A stretch of 64,000 bases of DNA from Mixta hanseatica (lineage in GTDB: Bacteria; Pseudomonadota; Gammaproteobacteria; Enterobacterales; Enterobacteriaceae), in the NCBI RefSeq assembly GCF_023517775.1, contig NZ_CP082904.1, positions 744,001 to 808,000 on the forward strand, read 5' to 3'. This document shows, in pieces, positions 56,544 through 64,000 of the stretch (within the stretch, counting starts at the first letter, position 1; the number at the start of each line of letters is the position of its first letter). The notes below the pieces were generated by a model. That model was not told the DNA's origin. It saw nothing but the letters and a program-made list of their open reading frames with translations, and searched no databases. The position numbers were made by a program, and so were the translations under genes.

Positions 56544-58427
56544 ATGAGCGACAAAATCCTTGAATTAAATATGGACTCACTGCCAAGCCCGGCGCGTCGT
56601 AAACTGCTGGCCGGAACTGGTGCATTAGGGCTGGCGGGCTTTCTTGGCGGCGGCGTCAGCTTTTCCGCTTTGGCTAATATGCAGACGGCGCCAAAAGGTA
56701 GTCCGCTGCTGGGATTCACGGCTATACCTGCCTCTACCGCTGATGACATCGCTATCGCGCCGGGCTACCGGGCCGAAGTGCTTATCTCGTGGGGCGAGCC
56801 GTTGGTTGATGGCGCGCCGGCGTTTGATCCTCAGGGCAACAACAGCGCCGCCGATCAGGAAAAACAGTTTGGCGATAATAATGATGGCATGAGCTTTTTC
56901 GCGCTGGATGAGAACCGCGGCGTAATGGCCATCAATAATGAGTATGTGAATGAGCAGTATCTTTTCCCGCACGGCGGCAGTAAAGCCATCAGCCTGGAAG
57001 ATGTAAAAAAATCGCAGGCCGGGCATGGCGTATCGATCGTGGAGGTCGCGCGTAGCGAAGACAATCGCTGGCGCGTGGTGCGCCCGTCACGCTATAACCG
57101 CCGCATCACCGCCAATACCCCGATGCATTTTTCCGGCCCGGCGGCAGGCCATGCAGCGTTGCAAACCGCAGCCGATCCGCAAGGGAAAACGGTGCTGGGC
57201 ACCTTTGGCAACTGCGCGAACGGCAAAACGCCCTGGGGAACCTATCTTACCTGCGAAGAGAATTTTGATACCTATTTCGGCACCAAAGCCGCCGACTTCA
57301 GCCCAACGCCCCAGCAGAAGCGCTACACCCTGAACGCCAGCGAGCCTGAGCGCAACTGGTCTGATTTTGATGAGCGTTTTGACGTAGCGAAAAATCCCAA
57401 TGAATTTAACCGCCATGGTTGGATTGTGGAAATCGATCCGCTCGATCCACATTCGATGCCGGTAAAGCGTACCGCGCTGGGCCGCTTTAAACATGAAAAC
57501 GCCGCGGTGACGGTGGCAAAAAGCGGCGAGCTGGTGGTTTATATGGGTGACGATGAACGGGGAGAATATATCTATAAATATGTCTCGACGGGCAAAGTCG
57601 ATCACGCTAATCCTGCCGCGAACAAAGCGCTGCTGGATGAGGGCACGCTCTATGTCGCGGTGTTCGAAGGTGATAAAAGCGGTACGCCGTTAAAGGGAAC
57701 GGGCCGCTGGCTGGCGCTGGTCCACGGTGAAAATGGACTGACGGCGGAAAAGGGTTTCCAGCATCAGGCGGATATTTTAATCAATGCCCGCGCGGCGGCG
57801 GATGTGGTTAAAGCGACGCGCATGGATCGCCCAGAGTGGATAGCCGTCAACCCGCACGATGGTCGCGCCTACTGTACGCTGACCAACAACAACAAGCGCG
57901 GCAATGAGAAGATGCCGGTGGATGCGGCCAACCCGCGTCCTGATAATATCTACGGCCAGATCATTCGCTGGGATGAGCAGGGCGATGCCACGGCGCAGCA
58001 GTTTAGCTGGGATATTTTCGTGCTGTGCGGAAACCCAATCGCGCATCCACAAGGCGTGCAGCGCGGTACGCCGAATATCACCGCTGACAATACCTTTAAC
58101 AGCCCGGACGGGCTGGGCTTTGATAGCGCCGGACGTTTGTGGATCCTGACCGATGGGAAATACAGCAATGAAGGCGATTATCAGGGGCAGGGCAATAATC
58201 AGATGCTGGTCGGCGATCCCAACAGCGGCGAAATCCGCCGCTTTATGGTGGGGCCGAAATCGTGCGAGCTAACGGGCATCACCTTTACGCCGGATTACCG
58301 TACGCTGTTTGTTAACGTACAGCATCCGGGCGAAGAGGGCGACTCTCACTTCCCGCATAACAGCCCGCGACCACGTTCGTCGGTGATTATGATCACCCGC
58401 GAAGATGGCGGCATCGTCGGGGCCTGA
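56544..58427 (+). CDS. phoX: PhoX-family phosphatase, Tat-exported
   Basis: A 627-residue PhoX-like (DUF839) alkaline phosphatase. The N-terminus has a twin-arginine signal PARRKLLAG followed by a hydrophobic stretch (GALGLAGFLGGGVSFSALA), so it is probably exported folded by Tat. The beta-propeller domain has family blocks such as NNDGMSFFALDE, GTYLTCEENFDTYFG, RHGWIVEIDP and DSHFPHNSPRPRS; known members use Ca2+ and Fe3+ and release phosphate from organic monoesters. The ATG at 56544 follows a Pho box and an inverted repeat; an in-frame ATG 54 bases upstream is not preferred. It sits 106 bases after folA, a position with no E. coli counterpart. Confidence 0.87.
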   Translation: MSDKILELNMDSLPSPARRKLLAGTGALGLAGFLGGGVSFSALANMQTAPKGSPLLGFTAIPASTADDIAIAPGYRAEVLISWGEPLVDGAPAFDPQGNNSAADQEKQFGDNNDGMSFFALDENRGVMAINNEYVNEQYLFPHGGSKAISLEDVKKSQAGHGVSIVEVARSEDNRWRVVRPSRYNRRITANTPMHFSGPAAGHAALQTAADPQGKTVLGTFGNCANGKTPWGTYLTCEENFDTYFGTKAADFSPTPQQKRYTLNASEPERNWSDFDERFDVAKNPNEFNRHGWIVEIDPLDPHSMPVKRTALGRFKHENAAVTVAKSGELVVYMGDDERGEYIYKYVSTGKVDHANPAANKALLDEGTLYVAVFEGDKSGTPLKGTGRWLALVHGENGLTAEKGFQHQADILINARAAADVVKATRMDRPEWIAVNPHDGRAYCTLTNNNKRGNEKMPVDAANPRPDNIYGQIIRWDEQGDATAQQFSWDIFVLCGNPIAHPQGVQRGTPNITADNTFNSPDGLGFDSAGRLWILTDGKYSNEGDYQGQGNNQMLVGDPNSGEIRRFMVGPKSCELTGITFTPDYRTLFVNVQHPGEEGDSHFPHNSPRPRSSVIMITREDGGIVGA

Positions 58428-58435
58428 GAATAAAT

Positions 58436-58455
58436 GCCGAGCCGTCTGGCTCGGC
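58436..58455. terminator. Terminator-like hairpin between phoX and apaH
   Basis: A perfect 8-bp stem (58436-58443 with 58448-58455), 4-nt loop, touching the last base of apaH. The minus strand continues into ATTTATT; the plus strand has no T tract. Confidence 0.5.
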
Positions 58456-59321
58456 TATGAATCAGATCGCAGCGCGGCCGGCGTGGTTTCACCGCCTTCG
58501 CTGGCCTGCAGGCGGTTAGAGGGCTGAATAAACAGCTGACGATCCTCCCAGCGCAGCATGGTCAGCGTGCCTCCCCAACAGCAGCCGGTATCCAGGCCGA
58601 TAATGCCTTCCGGGGTGCCTTTGCCTTCCAGCGAAGCCCAGTGACCAAAAATAATCGTATAGTCACGCGCCACCGGTCCTGGGATGGTGAACCAGGGTTT
58701 CAGCGGCGGCGGCGCAGAGTCGGGCGCATCTTTGCAAATCATATCCAGCTGTCCATTCGGAAAGCAGTAGCGCATCCGCGTCAGCGCATTGGTGCTAAAG
58801 CGCAGACGCGCCAGACCGGTAAGCTCAGGCGTCCAGTTGTTCGGCATATCGCCATACATCGCATTCAGAAAAAGCGGATAGCTGTCGCTGGAGAGCACGG
58901 ACTCTACTTCCCGCGCGCACATTTTTGCCGTTTCAATATCCCACTGCGGCGTAATGCCGGCATGCGCCATCACCAGCTTTTTCTCTTCATCCACCTGTAA
59001 CAGCGGCTGACGACGTAGCCAGTTGATCAGCTCATCCGCGTCAGGCGCCTCCAGCAGCGGCGTAATGCGATCTTTCGGTTTATTGCGGCTGATGCCAGCG
59101 AATACCGCCAGCAGATGCAGATCGTGGTTGCCCAGCACCATGCGTACCGCGCTGCCCAGTGAACGCACATAGCGCAGCACTTCCAGCGAGCCGGGACCGC
59201 GCGCCACCAGATCGCCGGTTAGCCACAGCGTATCTTTTTCAGCATCGAAGGCGACCTGTTGCAGCAGGGAATGCAGTTCATCGTAGCAGCCATGAACATC
59301 GCCAATAAGATATGTACTCAT
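58455..59321 (-). CDS. apaH: Diadenosine tetraphosphatase (symmetrical)
   Basis: Hydrolyses Ap4A to two ADP and removes Np4 caps from RNA. It has 288 residues against 280 in E. coli. The metallophosphatase motifs are [30 protein letters not shown], the AHAG block and GHWASLEGK. The ATG at 59321 begins [12 protein letters not shown], as in homologues; an 18-codon extension into apaG is unsupported. Last gene of the leftward lptD-apaH operon. Confidence 0.97.
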   Translation of the reverse strand: MSTYLIGDVHGCYDELHSLLQQVAFDAEKDTLWLTGDLVARGPGSLEVLRYVRSLGSAVRMVLGNHDLHLLAVFAGISRNKPKDRITPLLEAPDADELINWLRRQPLLQVDEEKKLVMAHAGITPQWDIETAKMCAREVESVLSSDSYPLFLNAMYGDMPNNWTPELTGLARLRFSTNALTRMRYCFPNGQLDMICKDAPDSAPPPLKPWFTIPGPVARDYTIIFGHWASLEGKGTPEGIIGLDTGCCWGGTLTMLRWEDRQLFIQPSNRLQASEGGETTPAALRSDS

Positions 59322-59374
59322 GAAATAATTATCCGGAGAAGAAACGGCAAACCCGGCCGCAGCCGGGTTTCTCA

Positions 59375-59752
59375 TCAGTGAATGCGCGAAGGCACGGCGA
59401 GGCGAAAGACGGGTATATCGACATGAAACTGCTCGCCTCGTTCGTCAATCATTACATAGTGTCCCTGCATGGTGCCCATCGGTGTTTCCAACACCGCGCC
59501 GCTGGTATACTGGAATTCATCGCCCGGCATAATATGAGGCTGCTCGCCGATTACGCCATCGCCCTGAACTTCCGTTTCGCGTCCGTTGCCGTTGGTTATT
59601 AACCAGTAGCGGCTACGCAGCTGCACTTTTTCACGGCCCAAATTGCGGATGGTAATGGTATAGGCGAACACGTAGCGATCTTCATCTGGGGCAGATTGCG
59701 ATTCAACGTAAAAACTCTGTACCTGAACACAAACTCGGGACGAATCAATCAT
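59375..59752 (-). CDS. apaG: ApaG (DUF525) protein
   Basis: A 125-residue immunoglobulin-like beta-sandwich protein, equal in length to E. coli ApaG (formerly CorD, linked to Co2+/Mg2+ phenotypes). Conserved blocks are [38 protein letters not shown] and [12 protein letters not shown]. Biochemical role is unclear. It lies 4 bases downstream of rsmA in the same operon. Confidence 0.96.
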   Translation of the reverse strand: MIDSSRVCVQVQSFYVESQSAPDEDRYVFAYTITIRNLGREKVQLRSRYWLITNGNGRETEVQGDGVIGEQPHIMPGDEFQYTSGAVLETPMGTMQGHYVMIDERGEQFHVDIPVFRLAVPSRIH

Positions 59753-59756
59753 GCGT

Positions 59757-60578
59757 TTAGTTCTCCTGCGACTCGGGATGCGCAGATAACCAGTTGGCTA
59801 GCTGGCAATATTGCGCAACGGTAACATTTTCCGCACGCAGACTGCCATCAACGCCCAGATTTTCCATCACCTCAGCGCTGAACAGATGTCCGAGGCTGTT
59901 ACGCAGCGTTTTGCGACGCTTGCCGAAGGCTTCGGTAGTAATGCGGCTCAGCACGCGAACATCCTCAACCGGATGTGGCTGCACCGCATGCGGAACCAGA
60001 CGTACCACGGCGGAATCCACTTTCGGCGCCGGGGTAAAGGATTCTGGCGGCACTTCCAGTACCGGAATAACCTGACAATAATATTGCGCCATTACGCTTA
60101 AACGTCCATAGGCTTTACTGTCAGGGCCAGCCACCAGGCGGTTGACCACCTCTTTTTGCAGCATAAAGTGCATATCTTTGATCGCACTAGTATAGCTGAA
60201 AAGGTGGAACATCAACGGCGTAGAGATGTTGTAGGGCAGGTTGCCGAAGACGCGCAGCGGCTGACCGCGCTCAGCAGCAAGCTGAGCAAAATCGAAGGTC
60301 ATGGCATCCTGCTGGAAAATGGTTAGCTTAGGCCCGAGGAAAGGATGGGTTTGCAGACGCGCAGCCAGATCGCGATCCAGCTCGATAACGGTCAGCGCAT
60401 CAAGGCGCTCGCCGACGGGTTCAGTCAGGGCGCCAAGGCCGGGACCGATTTCCACCATCGCCTCGCCGCGCTGAGGATGGATGGCCGCAACGATGCTGTC
60501 GATAATGTAGGAGTCGTTAAGGAAGTTTTGCCCAAAACGTTTGCGGGCGAAATGACCCTGGTGGACGCGATTATTCAT
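59757..60578 (-). CDS. rsmA: 16S rRNA (adenine1518/1519-N6,N6)-dimethyltransferase
   Basis: Dimethylates two adjacent adenines near the 3' end of 16S rRNA; loss gives kasugamycin resistance. It has 273 residues, as in E. coli. The SAM motif is [16 protein letters not shown], the catalytic motif IV NLPYNIS, and the start [10 protein letters not shown] is typical. It overlaps pdxA by 8 bases. Confidence 0.98.
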   Translation of the reverse strand: MNNRVHQGHFARKRFGQNFLNDSYIIDSIVAAIHPQRGEAMVEIGPGLGALTEPVGERLDALTVIELDRDLAARLQTHPFLGPKLTIFQQDAMTFDFAQLAAERGQPLRVFGNLPYNISTPLMFHLFSYTSAIKDMHFMLQKEVVNRLVAGPDSKAYGRLSVMAQYYCQVIPVLEVPPESFTPAPKVDSAVVRLVPHAVQPHPVEDVRVLSRITTEAFGKRRKTLRNSLGHLFSAEVMENLGVDGSLRAENVTVAQYCQLANWLSAHPESQEN

Positions 60579-61569
60579 TGACTTCTTTGATCATATTAAT
60601 GGCGAGATTAAGCGCCGTGATGAAGCTTCCCGCATCGGCGTTGCCCTGTCCGGCCAGTTCCAGCGCGGTGCCATGGTCAACGGAGGTGCGGATAAATGGC
60701 AGGCCAAGGGTGATATTCACCGCGCGGCCAAAGCCCTGATATTTCAGGACCGGCAGGCCCTGATCGTGATACATCGCCAGAACCGCATCGGCATGCTGGA
60801 GATATTTCGGCTGAAACAGCGTATCCGCCGGCAGCGGGCCGGTAAGCTGCATGCCTTGCTGACGCAGCTTATCCAGCGCCGGAATAATGGTATCGATCTC
60901 TTCGCGGCCCATATGTCCGCTTTCGCCAGCATGAGGATTCAGGCCGCATACCAGAATATGCGGCTGGCTGATGCCGAATTTACGCTGTAAATCCTGATGC
61001 AGAATGGTGATCACTTCATGCAGGCTGGCTTCGGTAATCGCATCGGCCACCGCTTTGAGCGGCAGATGCGTCGTCGCCAGCGCCACGCGCAGCTCTTCGG
61101 TCGCCAACATCATCACTACGCGCTCACAGGCGGCGCGATCGGCAAAAAATTCGGTATGGCCGCTGAAGGCGATACCGGCATCGTTAATCACGCCTTTGTG
61201 TACCGGGCCGGTAATCAACGCGGAAAATTCACCGCTAAGGCAGCCGTCGCAGGCGCGGGCAAGGGTTTCCAGCACGTAGTGGCTGTTCGCTACTGTTAGT
61301 TCGCCGGCGTTGACCGGCGCAGCCAGCTCAACCGGCAGGACGGTCAGCGTGCCGGCCTGTTGCGGCTGCGCTGGCGTACCCGGCTGATAGTGCCGCAGCG
61401 TCAGCGGCAGACCCAGCTGCTGCGCGCGTTCCGTCAACAGCTGAGGCGAGGCGCACACCACCAGTTCAACCGGCCAGTCGCGCTGCGCCAGCTGTAGCGT
61501 AACATCGGGACCAATCCCGGCGGGTTCGCCGGGCGTGATGACTACGCGAGTGTTATTGAGCATTGGCAT
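60571..61569 (-). CDS. pdxA: 4-hydroxythreonine-4-phosphate dehydrogenase
   Basis: Pyridoxal phosphate synthesis enzyme, 332 residues against 329 in E. coli. [12 protein letters not shown] at the N-terminus, the metal-ligand histidines in [21 protein letters not shown] and [12 protein letters not shown], and [14 protein letters not shown] are conserved. ATGs at 61569 and 61563 are both possible; both lie inside the end of surA, so the genes overlap by 11 to 17 bases. Middle of the lptD-apaH operon. Confidence 0.96.
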   Translation of the reverse strand: MPMLNNTRVVITPGEPAGIGPDVTLQLAQRDWPVELVVCASPQLLTERAQQLGLPLTLRHYQPGTPAQPQQAGTLTVLPVELAAPVNAGELTVANSHYVLETLARACDGCLSGEFSALITGPVHKGVINDAGIAFSGHTEFFADRAACERVVMMLATEELRVALATTHLPLKAVADAITEASLHEVITILHQDLQRKFGISQPHILVCGLNPHAGESGHMGREEIDTIIPALDKLRQQGMQLTGPLPADTLFQPKYLQHADAVLAMYHDQGLPVLKYQGFGRAVNITLGLPFIRTSVDHGTALELAGQGNADAGSFITALNLAINMIKEVNE

Positions 61570-62848
61570 CCAGGATCTTCACATAGGCGCTGGCGCGCTG
61601 TTCCTGCATCCAGGTTTGCGCTTCTTCAGCGAACTTACGGTTAAACAGCAGACGGTAAGCACGCTCTTTCTGCGCCGCATCGGTCTTATCAACCTGACGC
61701 GTATCCAGCAGTTGAATCAGATGCCAGCCAAAAGAGGAGTGAACCGGCTGGCTGGTTTCGCCTTTATGCAGACGCAGCAGCGCATCACGGAAGGCTGGAT
61801 CGAAGATCTCCGGTGAGCTCCAGCCCAGATCGCCGCCCTGGTTTGCCGATCCCGGATCGTCAGAGAACTGCTTGGCCGCCGCCGCAAAGCTGGTTTTACC
61901 GCTTTTAATGTCGTTGGCAATCTGCGTCAGTTTCTGACGTGCCTGGTCATCGGTCATAATTGGCGACGGCTTCAGCAGAATATGGCGCGCATGCACTTCG
62001 GTTACGGAGATATTCTGTTTTTCACCGCGCAGATCATTCACTTTCAGGATATGAAAACCCACGCCGGAACGGATAGGGCCGACAATGTCGCCTTTTTTCG
62101 CCGTGCTCAGCGCCTGAGCAAACAGGGTCGGCAGCTCTTCGATTTTGCCCCAGCCCATGTTGCCGCCCTGCAAAGCCTGTGGATCGGCTGAGTAGGTGAC
62201 CGCCAGCTTACCGAAGTCAGCGCCGCTGTTCAGTTCGCCCATCAGCTGTTTCGCCAGGTTTTCCTGATCGTCCACCTGTTGCTGCGTTGGGTTTTCCGGC
62301 AGCGGCAGCAGGATATGGCTGATATTCAGTTCGGTACCCTGGGTATTTTGCGCAGAGACCTGTTTCGCCAGCGTATCCACTTCCTGCGGCAGGATGGTGA
62401 CGCGACGACGCACTTCATTGTTACGCACTTCCGCAATCTGCATCTCTTTGCGGATCTGCTCGCGGTAAGCATTGTAGTTCACGCCGTCATAGGCCAGGCG
62501 GCTGCGCATCTGATCCAGCGACATGCGGTTCTGGGCGGCAATGTTGCCGATCGCCTGGTCCAGCTGTTGATCGGAGATCTGAACGTTCATCTGCTTGCCC
62601 ATCTGCAGGATAATATTATCCATTACCAGACGTTCGACAATTTGATGGCGCAGCGTGCGGTCATCAGGCAGCTGCTGTCCAGCCTGCTGCGCCTGCGCTT
62701 TCACCGAATGCATCATGCCATCAACATCACTTTCCAGAACGACGCCGTTATTGACCACGGCGGCGACTTTATCGACTACCTGCGGGGCTGCGATCGCGGT
62801 GTTAGCGGCCAGCGCCACACCCAGTATCAGCATTCTCCAGTTCTTCAT
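61553..62848 (-). CDS. surA: Periplasmic chaperone / peptidyl-prolyl isomerase SurA
   Basis: The main periplasmic chaperone for outer membrane proteins, including LptD, encoded upstream. It has 431 residues against 428 in E. coli. A 20-residue signal peptide ends ANTAIA before APQVVDKV. The N-terminal chaperone module is followed by two parvulin domains (about 172-275 and 283-383; second with [15 protein letters not shown] and [16 protein letters not shown]) and the C-terminal helix. The ATG at 62848 has GGAAAAAG upstream; the frame is open 14 codons further. Confidence 0.97.
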   Translation of the reverse strand: MKNWRMLILGVALAANTAIAAPQVVDKVAAVVNNGVVLESDVDGMMHSVKAQAQQAGQQLPDDRTLRHQIVERLVMDNIILQMGKQMNVQISDQQLDQAIGNIAAQNRMSLDQMRSRLAYDGVNYNAYREQIRKEMQIAEVRNNEVRRRVTILPQEVDTLAKQVSAQNTQGTELNISHILLPLPENPTQQQVDDQENLAKQLMGELNSGADFGKLAVTYSADPQALQGGNMGWGKIEELPTLFAQALSTAKKGDIVGPIRSGVGFHILKVNDLRGEKQNISVTEVHARHILLKPSPIMTDDQARQKLTQIANDIKSGKTSFAAAAKQFSDDPGSANQGGDLGWSSPEIFDPAFRDALLRLHKGETSQPVHSSFGWHLIQLLDTRQVDKTDAAQKERAYRLLFNRKFAEEAQTWMQEQRASAYVKILDANAQ

Positions 62849-62901
62849 ACTTTTTCCATTTTCTTTCCGCACTGCGGGTTTGCCTGTCAAACATTACAAC
62901 A

Positions 62902-64000
62902 TCAGAAAGCGCGCTGGTAAGGCAGAATGCCCTGACGTAGCATTTGGTTGGTGCCCAGGCCGTAGTTCGGGCTCAGGCCACGCAACTCAATGTTGAATGA
63001 GATTTGGTTTTCATACTTACTGTCGTCGTTTTCCCAGCCGTTGATTTTGCGCTGGTAACCCACGCGGACGGCATAGCAGCAGGAACTATACTGCAAGCCC
63101 ACCAGTTGCTCAGCTGCCTTTTTCTCCTTGGTATCATAGTAGTACGCGCCCACTACGGCCCATGAATCGGCAATTGGCCAACTGGCCGTCATCCCAACCT
63201 GCGAAATACCGTTTTCGTAAATCGGATTGTTGGTAATGTTGCGGTTCAGCGCGCTGGCCACATACTCCGGGCTGCTGTAACGGTAGTTCAGCTGCACCAT
63301 GCGGTCAGCATCGCGACGGTATTCCACTACCGCGTTGCCCTGCGCAATATTGTCCAGACGCGTATCGTACTGAACGCCGCCACGAACGCCCCAACGGTCG
63401 CTAACGCGCCACCAGGTGTCACCGGCCCAGATCAGGCTGCCGGTATCATCTTCGTCGCTGGTAGAGTTCAGTCCGGTGCGCGACGGGGTAAACGAGTAGA
63501 TTTGACCCACGGATAGGTTAAAACGTTCAACCAGATCGGTATCATAAATACGTGTGGTCAGGCCGCTGGCCACCTGGTTGGCTGACGCGATACGATCCAG
63601 GCCGCTGTAAGTGCGATCGCGGAATAGGCCGGTATAGTCGGTTTGCAGCAGCGTCGAGTCATACGCCTGGATGTGGCTCTGGTCGCGATAGGGAAGATAA
63701 AGATACTGCACCCGCGGTTCAAGCGTCTGGGTGTAGCCTTCCGCCCAGTTCATGTTGCGCTCGAACACCATGCGACCATCTACTTTAAACTGCGGCATGA
63801 CGCGGTTAACATCTTCTTTTAACTGATTATTTCCATTCTGAGAATTATAATAATCGATATTGCTCTGCTGGTAGTGGGTCGCCAGCAGTTTCGCTTCGGT
63901 ATTCAGGCTGCCCCAGTCGTTGGCCAGCGGCAGGTTGATGGTCGGCTCCAGATGCAGACGCACCGCATCCGGCAGATTATCGTTCACGTTGGTGAACTGC
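62902..64000 (-). CDS. lptD: LPS-assembly protein LptD (C-terminal part, 5' end beyond window)
   Basis: The C-terminal ~366 residues of the outer membrane lipopolysaccharide translocon barrel. The pattern of amphipathic strands and blocks such as [17 protein letters not shown], [16 protein letters not shown] and [20 protein letters not shown] match LptD; the Cys pair in SSCC corresponds to the C-terminal cysteines that form the essential interdomain disulfides. The N-terminal half and signal peptide lie past base 64000. It is 53 bases upstream of surA and heads the lptD-surA-pdxA-rsmA-apaG-apaH operon. Confidence 0.97.
   Translation of the reverse strand, partial: QFTNVNDNLPDAVRLHLEPTINLPLANDWGSLNTEAKLLATHYQQSNIDYYNSQNGNNQLKEDVNRVMPQFKVDGRMVFERNMNWAEGYTQTLEPRVQYLYLPYRDQSHIQAYDSTLLQTDYTGLFRDRTYSGLDRIASANQVASGLTTRIYDTDLVERFNLSVGQIYSFTPSRTGLNSTSDEDDTGSLIWAGDTWWRVSDRWGVRGGVQYDTRLDNIAQGNAVVEYRRDADRMVQLNYRYSSPEYVASALNRNITNNPIYENGISQVGMTASWPIADSWAVVGAYYYDTKEKKAAEQLVGLQYSSCCYAVRVGYQRKINGWENDDSKYENQISFNIELRGLSPNYGLGTNQMLRQGILPYQRAF

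Overview
The window is chromosomal DNA of an enterobacterium (Enterobacterales). Almost every gene is a close relative of an E. coli K-12 gene, and the order follows the E. coli origin-of-map region: yjjV-deoCABD-ytjB-serB-radA-nadR-ettA-slt-trpR-yjjX-gpmB-rob-creA-arcA-yjtD-thrLABC-yaaA-talB-mog-dnaKJ-nhaAR-rpsT-ribF-ileS-lspA-fkpB-ispH-dapB-carAB-folA-apaHG-rsmA-pdxA-surA-lptD. Many E. coli neighbours are missing (yjjW/yjjI, lplA, creBCD, satP, the caiT/fix block, kefFC). Their places are taken by a few lineage-specific genes. GC is moderately high, and the pattern fits Erwiniaceae (Pantoea/Mixta/Erwinia); this placement is inferred from gene order and protein similarity. There are no tRNA or rRNA genes, CRISPR arrays, insertion sequences or prophage genes.

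Region 1 (1-10.1 kb): a TatD-type nuclease, then the deoxynucleoside catabolic operon deoCABD behind a CRP/CRP/DeoR control region, then ytjB facing serB-radA-nadR. Region 2 (10.1-16.7 kb): an accessory insert between nadR and ettA, made of an AT-rich stretch with an orphan LysR regulator and a divergent zinc-free alcohol dehydrogenase/LysR pair; ettA follows, then deoR, so the repressor of the deo operon lies about 11 kb downstream of deoD. Region 3 (16.7-24 kb): slt, trpR with its own operator, yjjX, gpmB, rob, an orphan creA, arcA, a small yjjY-like ORF and the methyltransferase yjtD.

Region 4 (24-31.7 kb): the threonine operon with leader peptide and attenuator, then yaaA, talB and mog. 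Region 5 (31.8-38.9 kb): an MHS-type MFS transporter, dnaKJ behind a sigma-32 promoter, and nhaA-nhaR. Region 6 (38.9-47.5 kb): a TmpA-like integral membrane oxidoreductase, rpsT, the ribF-ileS-lspA-fkpB-ispH operon, and a 96-residue Gly-rich peptide with a double-glycine-type leader. Region 7 (47.5-54.6 kb): dapB, carAB with RutR and ArgR sites, and a general porin. Region 8 (54.6-64 kb): a membrane-anchored bactofilin, folA, a Tat-exported PhoX phosphatase behind a Pho box, and the leftward lptD-surA-pdxA-rsmA-apaG-apaH operon; lptD runs off the right edge.

Most of the window is ordinary core genome. The most unusual items are the double-glycine-leader peptide (47066-47356), the TmpA-like membrane protein (39155-40495), the membrane bactofilin, the PhoX/Pho box unit, the linkage of deoR to its operon, the untracked yjjY-like ORF, and several perfect inverted repeats in promoter regions. 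I saw no multi-gene system that is clearly new.
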